Assembly (NCBI RefSeq): GCF_000219535.2 | Contig: NZ_CP007806.1 | Span: forward strand, 274,501-338,500 | Direction: 5' to 3' | From: Brevibacillus laterosporus LMG 15441 | GTDB lineage: Bacteria > Bacillota > Bacilli > Brevibacillales > Brevibacillaceae | Length of the DNA stretch: 64,000 nucleotides | Shown: positions 26,920 to 35,810 of the stretch, piece after piece | How positions within the stretch are numbered: the stretch's first letter is position 1 | Layout of the letters: every line of letters begins with the position of its first letter | The notes under the pieces: model-generated | What the model was told of the DNA's origin: nothing | The model's database searches: none | What the model saw: the letters and a program-made list of their open reading frames with translations, nothing else | Position numbers and translations under genes: made by a program

Positions 26920-27774
26920 ATGAAACTATTGAAATATGGCGCGGTGTTACTTCTAAGTGTGGCTATGGCGGGATGCTCAGTAATGGCAAAGGAATCTGAG
27001 CTACAAAGACCAGCAAGTATATCTGAGAAAAAAGAGATCGTTGATTTATCCAAGGTGGAAGTGAAGGAATTTTTTCCAAATGACGAAGGTACGTTTATCC
27101 TGCGTGATGTGGAGAAAAATTCGACCTTTATTTTTAATGAAGAGAGAGCAAAACAACCGCAAGCACCTGAGTCTACTTTTAAAATCATGAATGCTCTAAT
27201 AGGTCTTCAAGTAAAAGCAGTGGACGATGAATATACGGTGAAGCGCTGGGATGGCGTGAAGCGCGATCTTGATGTCTGGAACAAGGATCATACGCTTGGT
27301 TCGGGGATGCGCTATTCAACAGTCTGGTACTATCAACAGCTAGCTCGCGATATTGGTGCAGAACGCATGAAGGAATGGTTACATAAAGCAGCCTATGGGA
27401 ATCAGGATATCAGCGGTGGAATTGATAAATTTTGGCTAAATAGTACCTTAAAGATCACACCTCTGGAGCAGGCAGATTTCTTAGAAAAGCTATATAAAGA
27501 ACAATTGCCGTTTGACAAGCAGGTAATGAAGACTGTGAAACGCATGATGATCCAGCAGGATGAGGACTTGTACACGCTTTACGGAAAAACAGGGACACGC
27601 AATACACCAGCAGTTGGTTGGTTTGTAGGGTTTGTTAAGATAGAGGGACATCCTTATATCTTTGTTACCAATGTGAATGGGGAAGGAAGTTCCTCAGGAG
27701 TAAAGGCTAAAAATATTACATTACAAATCCTCAAAAAATATAACATGCTCCCAACACCATCTCAGAACAAATAG
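26920..27774 (+). CDS. Class D (OXA-like) beta-lactamase, lipoprotein form
   Basis: 284 residues. The signal peptide ends in a lipobox M-A-G-C, so the enzyme is anchored outside the membrane. Class D motifs occur in order: S-T-F-K near residue 85 (nucleophile Ser and carboxylated Lys), S-T-V in YSTVWYYQ, Y-G-N in AAYGNQDISGG, the FWLNSTLKI tryptophan loop, and K-T-G in YGKTGTRN with VGWFVGFV after it. This suits the intrinsic Bacillus class D enzymes (BSU-1/BPU-1 type) that hydrolyse penicillins. ATG 26920 follows GGGGGTG. It lies upstream of an FHA regulator and two PBPs. Resistance in vivo is not shown by sequence. Confidence 0.88.
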   Translation: MKLLKYGAVLLLSVAMAGCSVMAKESELQRPASISEKKEIVDLSKVEVKEFFPNDEGTFILRDVEKNSTFIFNEERAKQPQAPESTFKIMNALIGLQVKAVDDEYTVKRWDGVKRDLDVWNKDHTLGSGMRYSTVWYYQQLARDIGAERMKEWLHKAAYGNQDISGGIDKFWLNSTLKITPLEQADFLEKLYKEQLPFDKQVMKTVKRMMIQQDEDLYTLYGKTGTRNTPAVGWFVGFVKIEGHPYIFVTNVNGEGSSSGVKAKNITLQILKKYNMLPTPSQNK

Positions 27775-27790
27775 GATGAAAAAGGGAAAG

Positions 27791-27821
27791 AACAAGGGCT
27801 GCAAACCAAGCAGCTCTTGTT
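27791..27821 (+). terminator. Hairpin after the beta-lactamase gene
   Basis: 12-bp stem AACAAGGGCTGC/GCAGCTCTTGTT with one G-T pair and a short loop. No T-run follows, and the right arm overlaps the -35 of the next promoter, so it may be a terminator or a regulatory structure. Confidence 0.5.
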
Positions 27822-27844
27822 GACGTATAAGAATCGTTTATAAT
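27817..27844 (+). promoter_or_regulatory. Promoter of the FHA regulator gene
   Basis: -35 TTGTTG (27817-27822), 16-nt spacer, perfect -10 TATAAT (27839-27844), about 30 nt before the start codon. Confidence 0.6.
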
Positions 27845-27879
27845 AGAGTGAAGGATTAACTGTTATTTGGAGTGATATC

Positions 27880-28608
27880 ATGTTGGGAGTAGAAGCATAT
27901 CTCTTCATTAAAAAGGGAGATTCCAACCAGACGACGGTCAAAAAATTCATTACAGAGACCGAATGCACAATTGGTAGACGTGGTGCGACGTATCAACCTG
28001 ATTTATCTTTTACCAGTTTATTTATATCAAGACAACACGCTGTCATCCGCCAAGAAAAAAATCAGTACGTTCTTTATGACTTAAACAGCAAACATGGCAC
28101 GGAGGTAAATGGGCAACCGCTCCAAAATGCCCCGCATGTTTTACAATACGGAGATCGTATTTCATTGGCAAAGGGAGAGGCAGAATTTATTTTCTTTACA
28201 TTGGAAAATGACTTGGATGTGACACGGGAGTTTATTCGACCATTGGGTGCTAGTAAGGATCAGGCGGTGGAACAGACTGAGCCAGTGGCAAGCAATGGGA
28301 GTACGGATGTGAAGGGTTTAACCATCAATGTGGAGAGAAGAGAAATTCTGCTGGATGGAGTTCGTCTTTATTTATCGGGAAAAGATATTGATCTGTTGAT
28401 GCTCATGTACGAGCGTGTAAATCAAGCTGTGAGCTATGATGAGATGAAAGTGCATGTGTGGCCAGAACGGTCATCTACAGTGGATGGATTGCCAGATGTA
28501 GGTCGGGCCGAGATTAATGCATTGGTTTACCGTTTACGTAAAAGGTTGGGTGAGTACGGTGATAAAATTATCACCATACCACGGTATGGTTATATGTTGG
28601 ACTTATAA
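27880..28608 (+). CDS. FHA domain-winged helix transcriptional regulator
   Basis: 242 residues. An N-terminal FHA domain (about 20-110) shows the phosphothreonine-binding signature GRR...SRQHA...KHGTEVNG. After a 30-residue linker comes an OmpR-type winged helix (about 145-240) ending in IPRYGYML. FHA domains read Thr-phosphorylated partners, usually products of PASTA-type kinases such as PrkC. A regulator with this plan next to a beta-lactamase and two PBPs suggests kinase-linked control of wall synthesis (inference). It has no receiver domain and is not a classical two-component regulator. Confidence 0.85.
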   Translation: MLGVEAYLFIKKGDSNQTTVKKFITETECTIGRRGATYQPDLSFTSLFISRQHAVIRQEKNQYVLYDLNSKHGTEVNGQPLQNAPHVLQYGDRISLAKGEAEFIFFTLENDLDVTREFIRPLGASKDQAVEQTEPVASNGSTDVKGLTINVERREILLDGVRLYLSGKDIDLLMLMYERVNQAVSYDEMKVHVWPERSSTVDGLPDVGRAEINALVYRLRKRLGEYGDKIITIPRYGYMLDL

Positions 28609-28613
28609 AAGGC

Positions 28614-28691
28614 AAAAAAGCCAGAAGACAAAACAGAGGAATTCCGTTCTGATAAGAGAGGGAGGTCTGTTGTTGTTCTTCTGGCTTTTTT
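28614..28691 (+). terminator. Long-loop terminator after the FHA gene
   Basis: AAAAAAGCCAGAAGA pairs with TCTTCTGGCTTTTTT across a loop of about 45 nt, followed by T residues. The unusual loop could hold a further structure (see findings). Confidence 0.65.
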
Positions 28692-28824
28692 ATTATGTGC
28701 CATTTTGATGGGACGAAGGACTGTCTCATGTAAATATGAGCGATTTATCACCGATCTAATGCTGGAACAATATGTTTATTGGATGACGTATGACCTATCT
28801 TTAGGAGGAAGGAGTGGATTTATC

Positions 28825-30882
28825 ATGAAGAGAATACTCTTTTTTTCTATCGTTGGAGTTCTTCTTGCTGTAGGAGGAATTTTTATTTACGCCCATTTGA
28901 TGGAAGATGATCCTCGTGTTGTAAAGGATCGGGCAGAAAAACGTTTTGAGGAGTATCTGGACAACTGGGGTAAACAGGACTTTGCCCAAATGTATGAGCA
29001 ACTAGCTTTGGATACAAAGAAAAAAATGACAAAGACGGCATTTATAAGCCGCTATGAAAGCATTTATAACGGGATGGAAGCCAGTCATGTACAAGTGAAG
29101 GATACCTCAATGGGACGTGAATCCATCACGAAAAACGAGGAGCTTCACCTGCCCTACCAAGCTAGCATGAATACAGTCGCTGGTCCTCTTACTTTTACAC
29201 ATAAGCTAACAATGGTACGTGAAAATCAGAGTGGAAAAAAAGATTGGTATATCAAATGGAATGAATCCCTCATTTTTCCTAGCATGAAGGAGAAAGATAA
29301 GGTGAGGGTCCAAACCATCCTGCCACAGCGAGGGGAAATTGTAGATCGTAATGGAATCTTATTAGCCACAACAGGGGTCGCTTATGAAGTAGGGCTAATA
29401 CCTGAAAAATGGGAAAAGAATTCAGACGATCAGAAACAAAAAACAGCCGCTCTATTAGATATGACCGTAGAACAAATTGCGGCGAAACGAAATGCAAAAT
29501 GGGTGAAGCCAGAGTTATTTGTTCCATTAGCAACGCAAGCTAAGGAAGACAATCGCTTAGATCAATTAGAAAAGATCGAGGGCTTGATGCTACGTAAGAA
29601 ACAGGTGCGTTATTATCCTTATCGTCAGGCTACTGCTCATTTAATCGGTTATATCGGCAGTATGAATGAAGAGCAATGGAAGTTATACGAGCCAAAAGGT
29701 TATCGTGCTACGGATTTGGTGGGGAAGGCGGGCGTGGAGCAGGTCTATGAGGAACAATTACACGGTACGCCAGGTGCGCGGATTATTATAGCGGATGAGC
29801 AGGGACAGGAAAAGGAAGTGCTAGCAAAAAAACTAGCACAGGATGGGCAGAAGCTCGCACTAACCATTGATGCTGATCTACAGTTTGCAATCTATGAGGA
29901 AATGAAGAATGATGCAGGGACAGCGGCGGCTATTCATCCGCTTACTGGAGAAGTGCTGGCGATGCTAAGTACACCAGCGTATGATCCTAACGCGTTTATC
30001 AGAGGATTATCCAATAAGGAATGGACCCAGCTAAATGACGATCCAGCGAAACCACTACTTAATCGGTTTGCTATTGGATTTGCGCCGGGTTCCACCTTTA
30101 AGCCTATTACGGCGGCGATTGGACTTGAACAAGGAAGTATCCAGCCTGAGCAAGGCATGACTGTCAAGGGATTACATTGGCAAAAGGATTCCTCATGGGG
30201 GAAATACGAGGTAACGCGAGTGAAAGACCCACATAGCCCTGTTACTTTAGAAAAAGCTCTCGTGTATTCCGATAATATTTATTTTGCGCAAGCGGCATTA
30301 CAGATGGGGCAGCAGGTTTTCTTAGAAGGAGCAAAAAAGTTTGGTATAGGTGAAAATTTGCCGCTTACCTATCCGTTAAGGAAATCAAAAATAGCTAACC
30401 AGGATATCAGAAATGAAATTCAGCTAGCTGATTCTGGGTATGGGCAAGGAGAAGTAATAATGACACCTCTTCATCTGGCGTTGACCTATAGCGCATTTGT
30501 AAATGAGGGAAATATAGTCTACCCCGCTTTAACCCAGCAGGAGATGAAGTCACAAGCCTTTTGGAGGGAAAATGTAATGTCGAAGGAGACAGCAGCATTG
30601 ATTAAAGCTGACCTAATTCAAGTGATGGAAAATTCACAAGGGACAGGGCGGTTTGCCAAACCATCGGGTATCCGTGTGGCAGGAAAAACGGGAACAGCGG
30701 AGTTAAAGGCGAGAAAAGGTGAGGATGGGTTGGAGTATGGCTGGATGGCTGTGTTTAATGTAGATAAGCCAAAGCTATTACTAACGATGATGATAGAGAA
30801 TGTAAAAGGTCGAGGTGGCAGTCATTATCTTGATCCCAAGGTTAAACGAATTTTTGCGCAGGAAATGAGTAGAGATTCCTAG
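28825..30882 (+). CDS. Class B penicillin-binding protein with MecA-N domain (PBP3-like)
   Basis: 685 residues from ATG 28825, placed by AGGAGGAAGGAG. Order: one N-terminal membrane anchor, an NTF2-like MecA-N domain (about 30-145), a PBP dimerisation domain (about 160-320), then transpeptidase with S-T-F-K in GSTFKPITA, S-D-N in YSDNIYF and K-T-G in AGKTGTAEL. This is the plan of B. subtilis PbpC (PBP3) and staphylococcal PBP2a, low-affinity transpeptidases linked to beta-lactam tolerance. It acts outside the membrane on peptidoglycan. Low affinity is inferred from the domain plan only. The next gene is another class B PBP 34 nt downstream. Confidence 0.92.
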   Translation: MKRILFFSIVGVLLAVGGIFIYAHLMEDDPRVVKDRAEKRFEEYLDNWGKQDFAQMYEQLALDTKKKMTKTAFISRYESIYNGMEASHVQVKDTSMGRESITKNEELHLPYQASMNTVAGPLTFTHKLTMVRENQSGKKDWYIKWNESLIFPSMKEKDKVRVQTILPQRGEIVDRNGILLATTGVAYEVGLIPEKWEKNSDDQKQKTAALLDMTVEQIAAKRNAKWVKPELFVPLATQAKEDNRLDQLEKIEGLMLRKKQVRYYPYRQATAHLIGYIGSMNEEQWKLYEPKGYRATDLVGKAGVEQVYEEQLHGTPGARIIIADEQGQEKEVLAKKLAQDGQKLALTIDADLQFAIYEEMKNDAGTAAAIHPLTGEVLAMLSTPAYDPNAFIRGLSNKEWTQLNDDPAKPLLNRFAIGFAPGSTFKPITAAIGLEQGSIQPEQGMTVKGLHWQKDSSWGKYEVTRVKDPHSPVTLEKALVYSDNIYFAQAALQMGQQVFLEGAKKFGIGENLPLTYPLRKSKIANQDIRNEIQLADSGYGQGEVIMTPLHLALTYSAFVNEGNIVYPALTQQEMKSQAFWRENVMSKETAALIKADLIQVMENSQGTGRFAKPSGIRVAGKTGTAELKARKGEDGLEYGWMAVFNVDKPKLLLTMMIENVKGRGGSHYLDPKVKRIFAQEMSRDS

Positions 30883-30916
30883 TGAAAAGACAGCAGAAAG
30901 ATAAGGAGAGCCTTTT

Positions 30917-32941
30917 GTGGATAAAGCAGAACAAAAACTGCATCAGGAACAGCGCTTACAGCGTATGCAATGGATTTTTCTGATTACCTTCTTTTTATTT
31001 TCCGCGATTATTCTGCGATTGGCTCAATTACAGATTATAGAGGGAAGCGAGTTTGAAAGAGTGTTAAGCTCTCGCTCCCTCAAAAAAGACCCCATTCCGG
31101 CTGTTCGCGGCGATATTTATGATCGTAATGGCAAGCTGCTGGTACATAGCAGAGCTTCATTTACAGCAGTTTTTCATGAACCAGAGGGTATAAAGCAGCG
31201 GGAGATTATTGAATTAGCCAAGAAACTTGAAAAAGTTCTCCGAGGAATGACACAAAGTGCAATTATGAAAAAGCTGGATGTAGGCTTCACCTTGGAGAAT
31301 GGGCAGCGGAAAAACATTGTTCGAAATGCCCCGAAATATATGGAAAAAGAAATTAAGTATGACCTGATCCCCGAAGAAATTGCTTATTTAGAGGAGCATC
31401 GGGAAGACTTGCCAGGTGTAGATGTGGTAACAAAATCGATCAGAGAATACGACACCAAACAAATAGCTGTACAAACCATTGGCTACGTTCGTCCTTATCA
31501 TGTAGCCCAAAATTTGAACAGCTCGTTTTATAAAACAGAGCAGGAGAATTATCTTTCTGATCAATTGGTTGGATTAGACGGAATCGAGCGTAGCTATGAA
31601 AAGGAACTGCGCGGAAAGAATGGCTATCGCTTATATGAGGTGGCGGCCGATCAGTCCGTACAACGCGAGCTAAAGAAAGAGGCTCCCATACGTGGTCAAA
31701 GTCTCTATCTAAACATTGATGAGCGTGTACAGTTAGAAATTAGAGATTTCATTAAAGACTTCCTCCCCAAGCTAAGAGGAAGTGTTTCATTAGCTTCTGG
31801 AGCGAAAACAGCTTATGTAGTAGCGATGGAAGTGGATACCGGTAAGGTAGTTTCGATGGTCAGCTATCCCGAATATGATCCTAATGTGTGGGTGCATGGT
31901 CCAGATCAGGCTACGTATGAGCAAATGAAATACTCTGTTACCAATGGGACGATTCGTGAGGCTCCTTACGATGTTCGGCCATTAACAGGCCCTTCAGCGG
32001 AACAGGAAAATAATAAACATCCCAAATCAATCGTACCCTCCGGCTCTGTGATGAAGCCAATTACAGTATTGCTAGGGTTAAAAGAGGGCATCATTACGCC
32101 GAGCGATCAATGGACCGATCCGGTTACGTACTACTATGGTCGAGGGAACGATCGAATAAAAAACGATAACGGTCATAATTACGGTGTGCTCAATCCAGTA
32201 AAGGCGATAGCTAAATCCTCGAATACGTATATGGCACGCATTGGAGAAGGTGTTGCCAAAAAGGAGGGTAACAGAGCAGTTTCGCTGTTGCAGGAGTACT
32301 ATCATCAGTTTGGGTTGGGCGTGTTGACGGAAGTGGACCTACCGAGTGAGAATAAGGGCAAAGAGGATTATCTAGTTATGAATCAAAACTATGGGCCACT
32401 GGCTGCAATGGTACAAGCCTCCTTTGGTCAACAGGTACGAGCCACGACAGTTCAACTAGCTCAATACGCCGCGACTTTAGCAAATAAAGGCGTTCGGCTA
32501 CAGCCTCAGCTTGTGGATAAAATCGTAGATGAAAAAGGAAACATTGTGTTTCGGCCCAAGCCTAAGGTTCTAAATAAAATCGAGCAACCGCAAGTACATT
32601 GGGATATTTTACGGAATGGAATGATACAGGTAACACAACCAGGCGGAACCTCTGTCAATGCATTTCGAGGCCTTCCCTATCAGGTAGCAGCCAAGACAGG
32701 TACATCTGAACAGGATATTTATGTTCCTGTCATTTCGACGAATTCAAAAGGAGAATCCATTACGAAATGGCACAAACACGCAAGGGTCAATAATGGTGTC
32801 ATTATCGCCTATGCACCCGCGGACAAACCGAAGCTAGCAGTAGCAGTGGTTGTACCAGAGGGTGGTTATGGAGGGCGCTCTGCATCAAATATTAGTCGAG
32901 CTGTGTTTCAAGCATACGATAAATATGTGGGGTTAAGATGA
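30917..32941 (+). CDS. Class B penicillin-binding protein (transpeptidase)
   Basis: 674 residues; GTG start with an AAGGAGAG box. A membrane anchor (about 20-40) leads into a PBP dimerisation domain with RGDIYDRNGKLL, then a transpeptidase with S-V-M-K in PSGSVMKPI, S-S-N in KSSNTYMARI and K-T-G in AKTGTSEQD. An insert of about 50 residues near the SVMK motif includes a Tyr/Asp-rich loop. It resembles B. subtilis PbpI/PBP4b or PBP2A types; I cannot decide which. It shares an operon with the MecA-N PBP. Confidence 0.9.
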   Translation: MDKAEQKLHQEQRLQRMQWIFLITFFLFSAIILRLAQLQIIEGSEFERVLSSRSLKKDPIPAVRGDIYDRNGKLLVHSRASFTAVFHEPEGIKQREIIELAKKLEKVLRGMTQSAIMKKLDVGFTLENGQRKNIVRNAPKYMEKEIKYDLIPEEIAYLEEHREDLPGVDVVTKSIREYDTKQIAVQTIGYVRPYHVAQNLNSSFYKTEQENYLSDQLVGLDGIERSYEKELRGKNGYRLYEVAADQSVQRELKKEAPIRGQSLYLNIDERVQLEIRDFIKDFLPKLRGSVSLASGAKTAYVVAMEVDTGKVVSMVSYPEYDPNVWVHGPDQATYEQMKYSVTNGTIREAPYDVRPLTGPSAEQENNKHPKSIVPSGSVMKPITVLLGLKEGIITPSDQWTDPVTYYYGRGNDRIKNDNGHNYGVLNPVKAIAKSSNTYMARIGEGVAKKEGNRAVSLLQEYYHQFGLGVLTEVDLPSENKGKEDYLVMNQNYGPLAAMVQASFGQQVRATTVQLAQYAATLANKGVRLQPQLVDKIVDEKGNIVFRPKPKVLNKIEQPQVHWDILRNGMIQVTQPGGTSVNAFRGLPYQVAAKTGTSEQDIYVPVISTNSKGESITKWHKHARVNNGVIIAYAPADKPKLAVAVVVPEGGYGGRSASNISRAVFQAYDKYVGLR

Positions 32942-32977
32942 GTAGCTGATGAAAGCTAGCATTTGCACAGTAGGAGT

Positions 32978-33009
32978 AAAAGCCTGGCAATGCTGGCTTT
33001 TTTCTTTTT
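32978..33009 (+). terminator. Terminator of the PBP operon
   Basis: AAAAGCC/GGCTTTT stem (32978-32984 with 32995-33001) followed by a T-rich tail. Confidence 0.8.
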
Positions 33010-33202
33010 GTACATAAAGTAGTATAGATGTGAAACTCTTTTCTGGTTTTTTGTAACGAATAGGTTGTAAAAAAAGATCATTATGCTTGATTGAAATAAG
33101 CAAAGCTGGGGTACTTTATTTTGCCTTCTGATTACGAATTGCTTGGCATAGTCCTTCTCCCTGTAATAAGATATGTCATAATAATATAAATTTTCGTGAG
33201 TT

Positions 33203-34021
33203 ATGTATAATCATAGGAAGGATGAGGAGAAGGTGCAGCATAAAAATAAGACAGTGGTGAAAGCATTAGATTTACTTTCTCTATTTCTTACTCATCCACA
33301 TTTAACGTTAGCTCAATTAGTAGAATTAACCGATAAGCCAAAAACCTCTGTTCATCGTATGGCCGGGTCCCTTGAAGAGATGGGATTCCTTCGAAAGGAC
33401 GAGGAGGGGCGGTATGCGCTTGGGTTAACCTTTCTACAATATGGTCAACTAGTGTCCGATCGGTTAGATATTCGCCAAATAGCTCTTCCCTGGATGAATC
33501 AGCTAAGAGAGGAAATGGGGGAAGCTGTTCATCTTATTATGAAGGATGGACTGGATGCTATTTATGTCGAGAAGCTAGATACCAAGCATCCGGTGCGATT
33601 GTATACGAAAGTAGGGAGGCGCTCTCCTTTGTATGCGGGGGCCTGTTCACGGATTATTTTAGCGTTTCTTTCTGATGCAGAGGTTGAAGAATATCTGGAA
33701 AACGTTCGATTTGAGCGTATTGCTAAAGGAACCATTACGAACGGCAGGGAGCTATTGAAAAAGCTGGAAGAGTCTCGTCAAAATTTTTATACGATCAGTT
33801 ACTCGGAATTAGAGAACGAAACGGTCTCCGTGGCGGCTCCTATTTTTGATCATCGGGGTAAACTAATAGCTGGTCTTAGTGTTGCAGGTCCTGAGGTGCG
33901 CTTTCAGCCTGATAAACTACCTTTGCTAATTAAAGAAACAATGGAGACAGCCGAACGAATCTCGCGTGCACTTGGTGGGCAAAGAGAGTATCCGCGACAT
34001 CGATGGACCCAACTGGCATAG
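33203..34021 (+). CDS. IclR-family regulator (KipR-like)
   Basis: About 262-272 residues: N-terminal winged helix (about 15-75, KALDLLSLFLTHPHLTLAQL) and C-terminal IclR effector domain (about 85-255). The start is uncertain: ATG 33203 has no ribosome site, while GTG 33233 lies just after AGGATGAGGAG. It precedes a 5-oxoproline operon on the same strand, as kipR accompanies the ycsF-kipI-kipA genes of B. subtilis, so it probably represses that operon in response to a metabolite such as 5-oxoproline (inference). Confidence 0.88.
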   Translation: MYNHRKDEEKVQHKNKTVVKALDLLSLFLTHPHLTLAQLVELTDKPKTSVHRMAGSLEEMGFLRKDEEGRYALGLTFLQYGQLVSDRLDIRQIALPWMNQLREEMGEAVHLIMKDGLDAIYVEKLDTKHPVRLYTKVGRRSPLYAGACSRIILAFLSDAEVEEYLENVRFERIAKGTITNGRELLKKLEESRQNFYTISYSELENETVSVAAPIFDHRGKLIAGLSVAGPEVRFQPDKLPLLIKETMETAERISRALGGQREYPRHRWTQLA

Positions 34022-34064
34022 CTTTCACTAGACATTTGATAAAGCTGATAGAAGCAGAATAACA

Positions 34065-34097
34065 AAACTACCTAGCGATTTGTTAGGTAGTTTTTTT
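34065..34097 (+). terminator. Terminator of the IclR gene
   Basis: 10-bp perfect stem AAACTACCTA/TAGGTAGTTT followed by T residues. Confidence 0.9.
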
Positions 34098-34111
34098 CTG
34101 TAAATTGCTTC

Positions 34112-34140
34112 TTGTCAATCTATTAAACTAAATCTATAAT
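34112..34140 (+). promoter_or_regulatory. Promoter of the 5-oxoproline operon
   Basis: -35 TTGTCA (34112-34117), 17-nt spacer, perfect -10 TATAAT (34135-34140). Expected start of transcription is near 34147. Confidence 0.85.
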
Positions 34141-34169
34141 GAGTAAAAATATAAAAAATGGAACGATTA

Positions 34170-34184
34170 TTCCGAATTTCGGAA
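34170..34184. promoter_or_regulatory. Palindromic operator in the pxp leader
   Basis: TTCCGAATTTCGGAA is a perfect 7-1-7 palindrome about 23 nt into the transcript. It overlaps GGAA-N6-TTCC (34161-34173). IclR-family regulators bind such GGAA/TTCC palindromes, so the adjacent IclR protein is the natural candidate. Confidence 0.65.
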
Positions 34185-34241
34185 CTAGTAATGCTGGCAT
34201 TTCCAGGTATCACAATGTACAAGTCAAAGGGAGGGGAAGCA

Positions 34242-35009
34242 ATGTATCGCGTAGATTTGAATTGTGATTTGGGAGAGAGCTTTGGTGCGTACCAGATGGG
34301 AAACGATGAAGAGATTCTTGCATTTATCAGCTCGGCAAATATCGCCTGCGGTTATCATGCAGGAGATCCATCTACCATGCGCAAAACCGTTCACATGGCT
34401 CTGGAAAAAGGAGTTGCGATTGGGGCACATCCAGGGCTGCCCGATTTAATCGGCTTTGGCCGCCGTACGATGGACATTTCACCACGTGAGGCACATGATA
34501 TGGTGCTATACCAGATAGGAGCCCTATATGCCTTTGTGAAAGCGCAGGGGGGTGTTCTGCATCATGTGAAGCCCCATGGAGCCTTGTACAATATGGCGGC
34601 ACAAAGTGAGAGCTTGGCCGAAGCGATTGCAGAAGCCGTATATAGCTTGGATTCAGAATTAATTTTGTACGGGCTATCAGGAAGCCGATTGCTTAAGGCA
34701 GCCGAAAAGCTTGGATTGCGCAGTGCCCATGAGGTATTTGCTGATCGCACCTATCAAAGCGATGGATCACTTACCTCCCGCCGACAGCCCAATGCCGTTT
34801 TAACTGACACGGATGCAGCGGTCAGCCAAGTAATTCGAATGGTTAAAGAAGGGAGAGTTACCTCACAGCAAGGAACAGATGTTAGGATTCAAGCGGATAC
34901 CGTCTGCATTCACGGTGATGGAGCTCATGCGCTATCCTTTGCCAGACACATCCGATCACAATTGGAAAACGAGCAGATCAGAGTTGAAACGGTAGGACAT
35001 CAAGCATAA
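34242..35009 (+). CDS. pxpA: 5-oxoprolinase subunit A (LamB/YcsF family)
   Basis: 255 residues from ATG 34242, placed by AGGGAGGGG; this gives the invariant opening [14 protein letters not shown]. Further family blocks are [29 protein letters not shown] and VKPHGALYN. PxpA works with PxpB and PxpC to hydrolyse 5-oxoproline to glutamate using ATP. Here pxpA is separated from pxpBC by two membrane proteins and pcp. All should act in the cytoplasm. Confidence 0.95.
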   Translation: MYRVDLNCDLGESFGAYQMGNDEEILAFISSANIACGYHAGDPSTMRKTVHMALEKGVAIGAHPGLPDLIGFGRRTMDISPREAHDMVLYQIGALYAFVKAQGGVLHHVKPHGALYNMAAQSESLAEAIAEAVYSLDSELILYGLSGSRLLKAAEKLGLRSAHEVFADRTYQSDGSLTSRRQPNAVLTDTDAAVSQVIRMVKEGRVTSQQGTDVRIQADTVCIHGDGAHALSFARHIRSQLENEQIRVETVGHQA

Positions 35010-35090
35010 GGCTACGTACAAGAGTAAACAACAATCTTTTACCAAATAGAGATAGACAGGTAGATTCCATGAGATAAAGGGAGGGTGTAC

Positions 35091-35783
35091 ATGTTATCAC
35101 TGGTCGGAATTTTAATTGTTATTGTCGGATTTGCTTTACGCTTTAATCCACTACTCGTTGTTACAGTGGCAGGGATTGCTACGGGACTTGCAGGGAATTT
35201 ATCGTTTGAACAAATCTTAATTACATTTGGAGAAGCCTTTGAAAAGAACCGCTATTTATCGTTGTTTATTTTAACGTTACCAATTATTGGTCTTTTAGAA
35301 CGATACGGGCTAAAGGAACAGTCACAGCGATTAATTCGCAAAGTAAAAGCGGCTACTACGGGTCGATTGCTGATTTTGTATCTATTTGTACGAGAAGTCA
35401 CTGCCATGCTAGGACTAACCAGCTTAGGTGGACATGCTCAGATGGTTCGTCCGTTGGTAGCACCGATGGCAGAAGGAGCAGCCGAGAACAAACACGGTCA
35501 ATTGCCTAAAGAGCTAAGCGACAAGATTAAGGCTCAATCAGCAGCTACAGATAATATTGGTTTATTTTTTGGAGAAGACATTTTTATTGCTTTTGGTGCC
35601 GTCCTATTGATGCATGGCTTCTTCCAACAAAACGGCATCTCACTTGAACCTCTTCATATAGCAGTATGGGGGATTCCAACTGCAATTGCGGCCTTTTTGA
35701 TTCATGGCACAAGATTATATTTATTTGATGGAAAAATCAGAAGATACATGGAAGAAAGCAAACAACTGCGAAAAAGTGCGTAG
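35091..35783 (+). CDS. DUF969 membrane protein, predicted 5-oxoproline transporter subunit
   Basis: 230 residues with about six hydrophobic segments (MLSLVGILIVIVGFALRFNP...). It matches the DUF969 family as I remember it, which is always paired with DUF979. The start ATG 35091 follows GGGAGG by 7 nt; a GTG at 35085 is less likely. Position inside a pyroglutamate operon suggests that the pair moves 5-oxoproline or pyroglutamyl peptides across the membrane (inference; no biochemical data known to me). Confidence 0.8.
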   Translation: MLSLVGILIVIVGFALRFNPLLVVTVAGIATGLAGNLSFEQILITFGEAFEKNRYLSLFILTLPIIGLLERYGLKEQSQRLIRKVKAATTGRLLILYLFVREVTAMLGLTSLGGHAQMVRPLVAPMAEGAAENKHGQLPKELSDKIKAQSAATDNIGLFFGEDIFIAFGAVLLMHGFFQQNGISLEPLHIAVWGIPTAIAAFLIHGTRLYLFDGKIRRYMEESKQLRKSA

Positions 35784-35810
35784 TATTACATGGAAGGGAA
35801 GGTGACCGCT

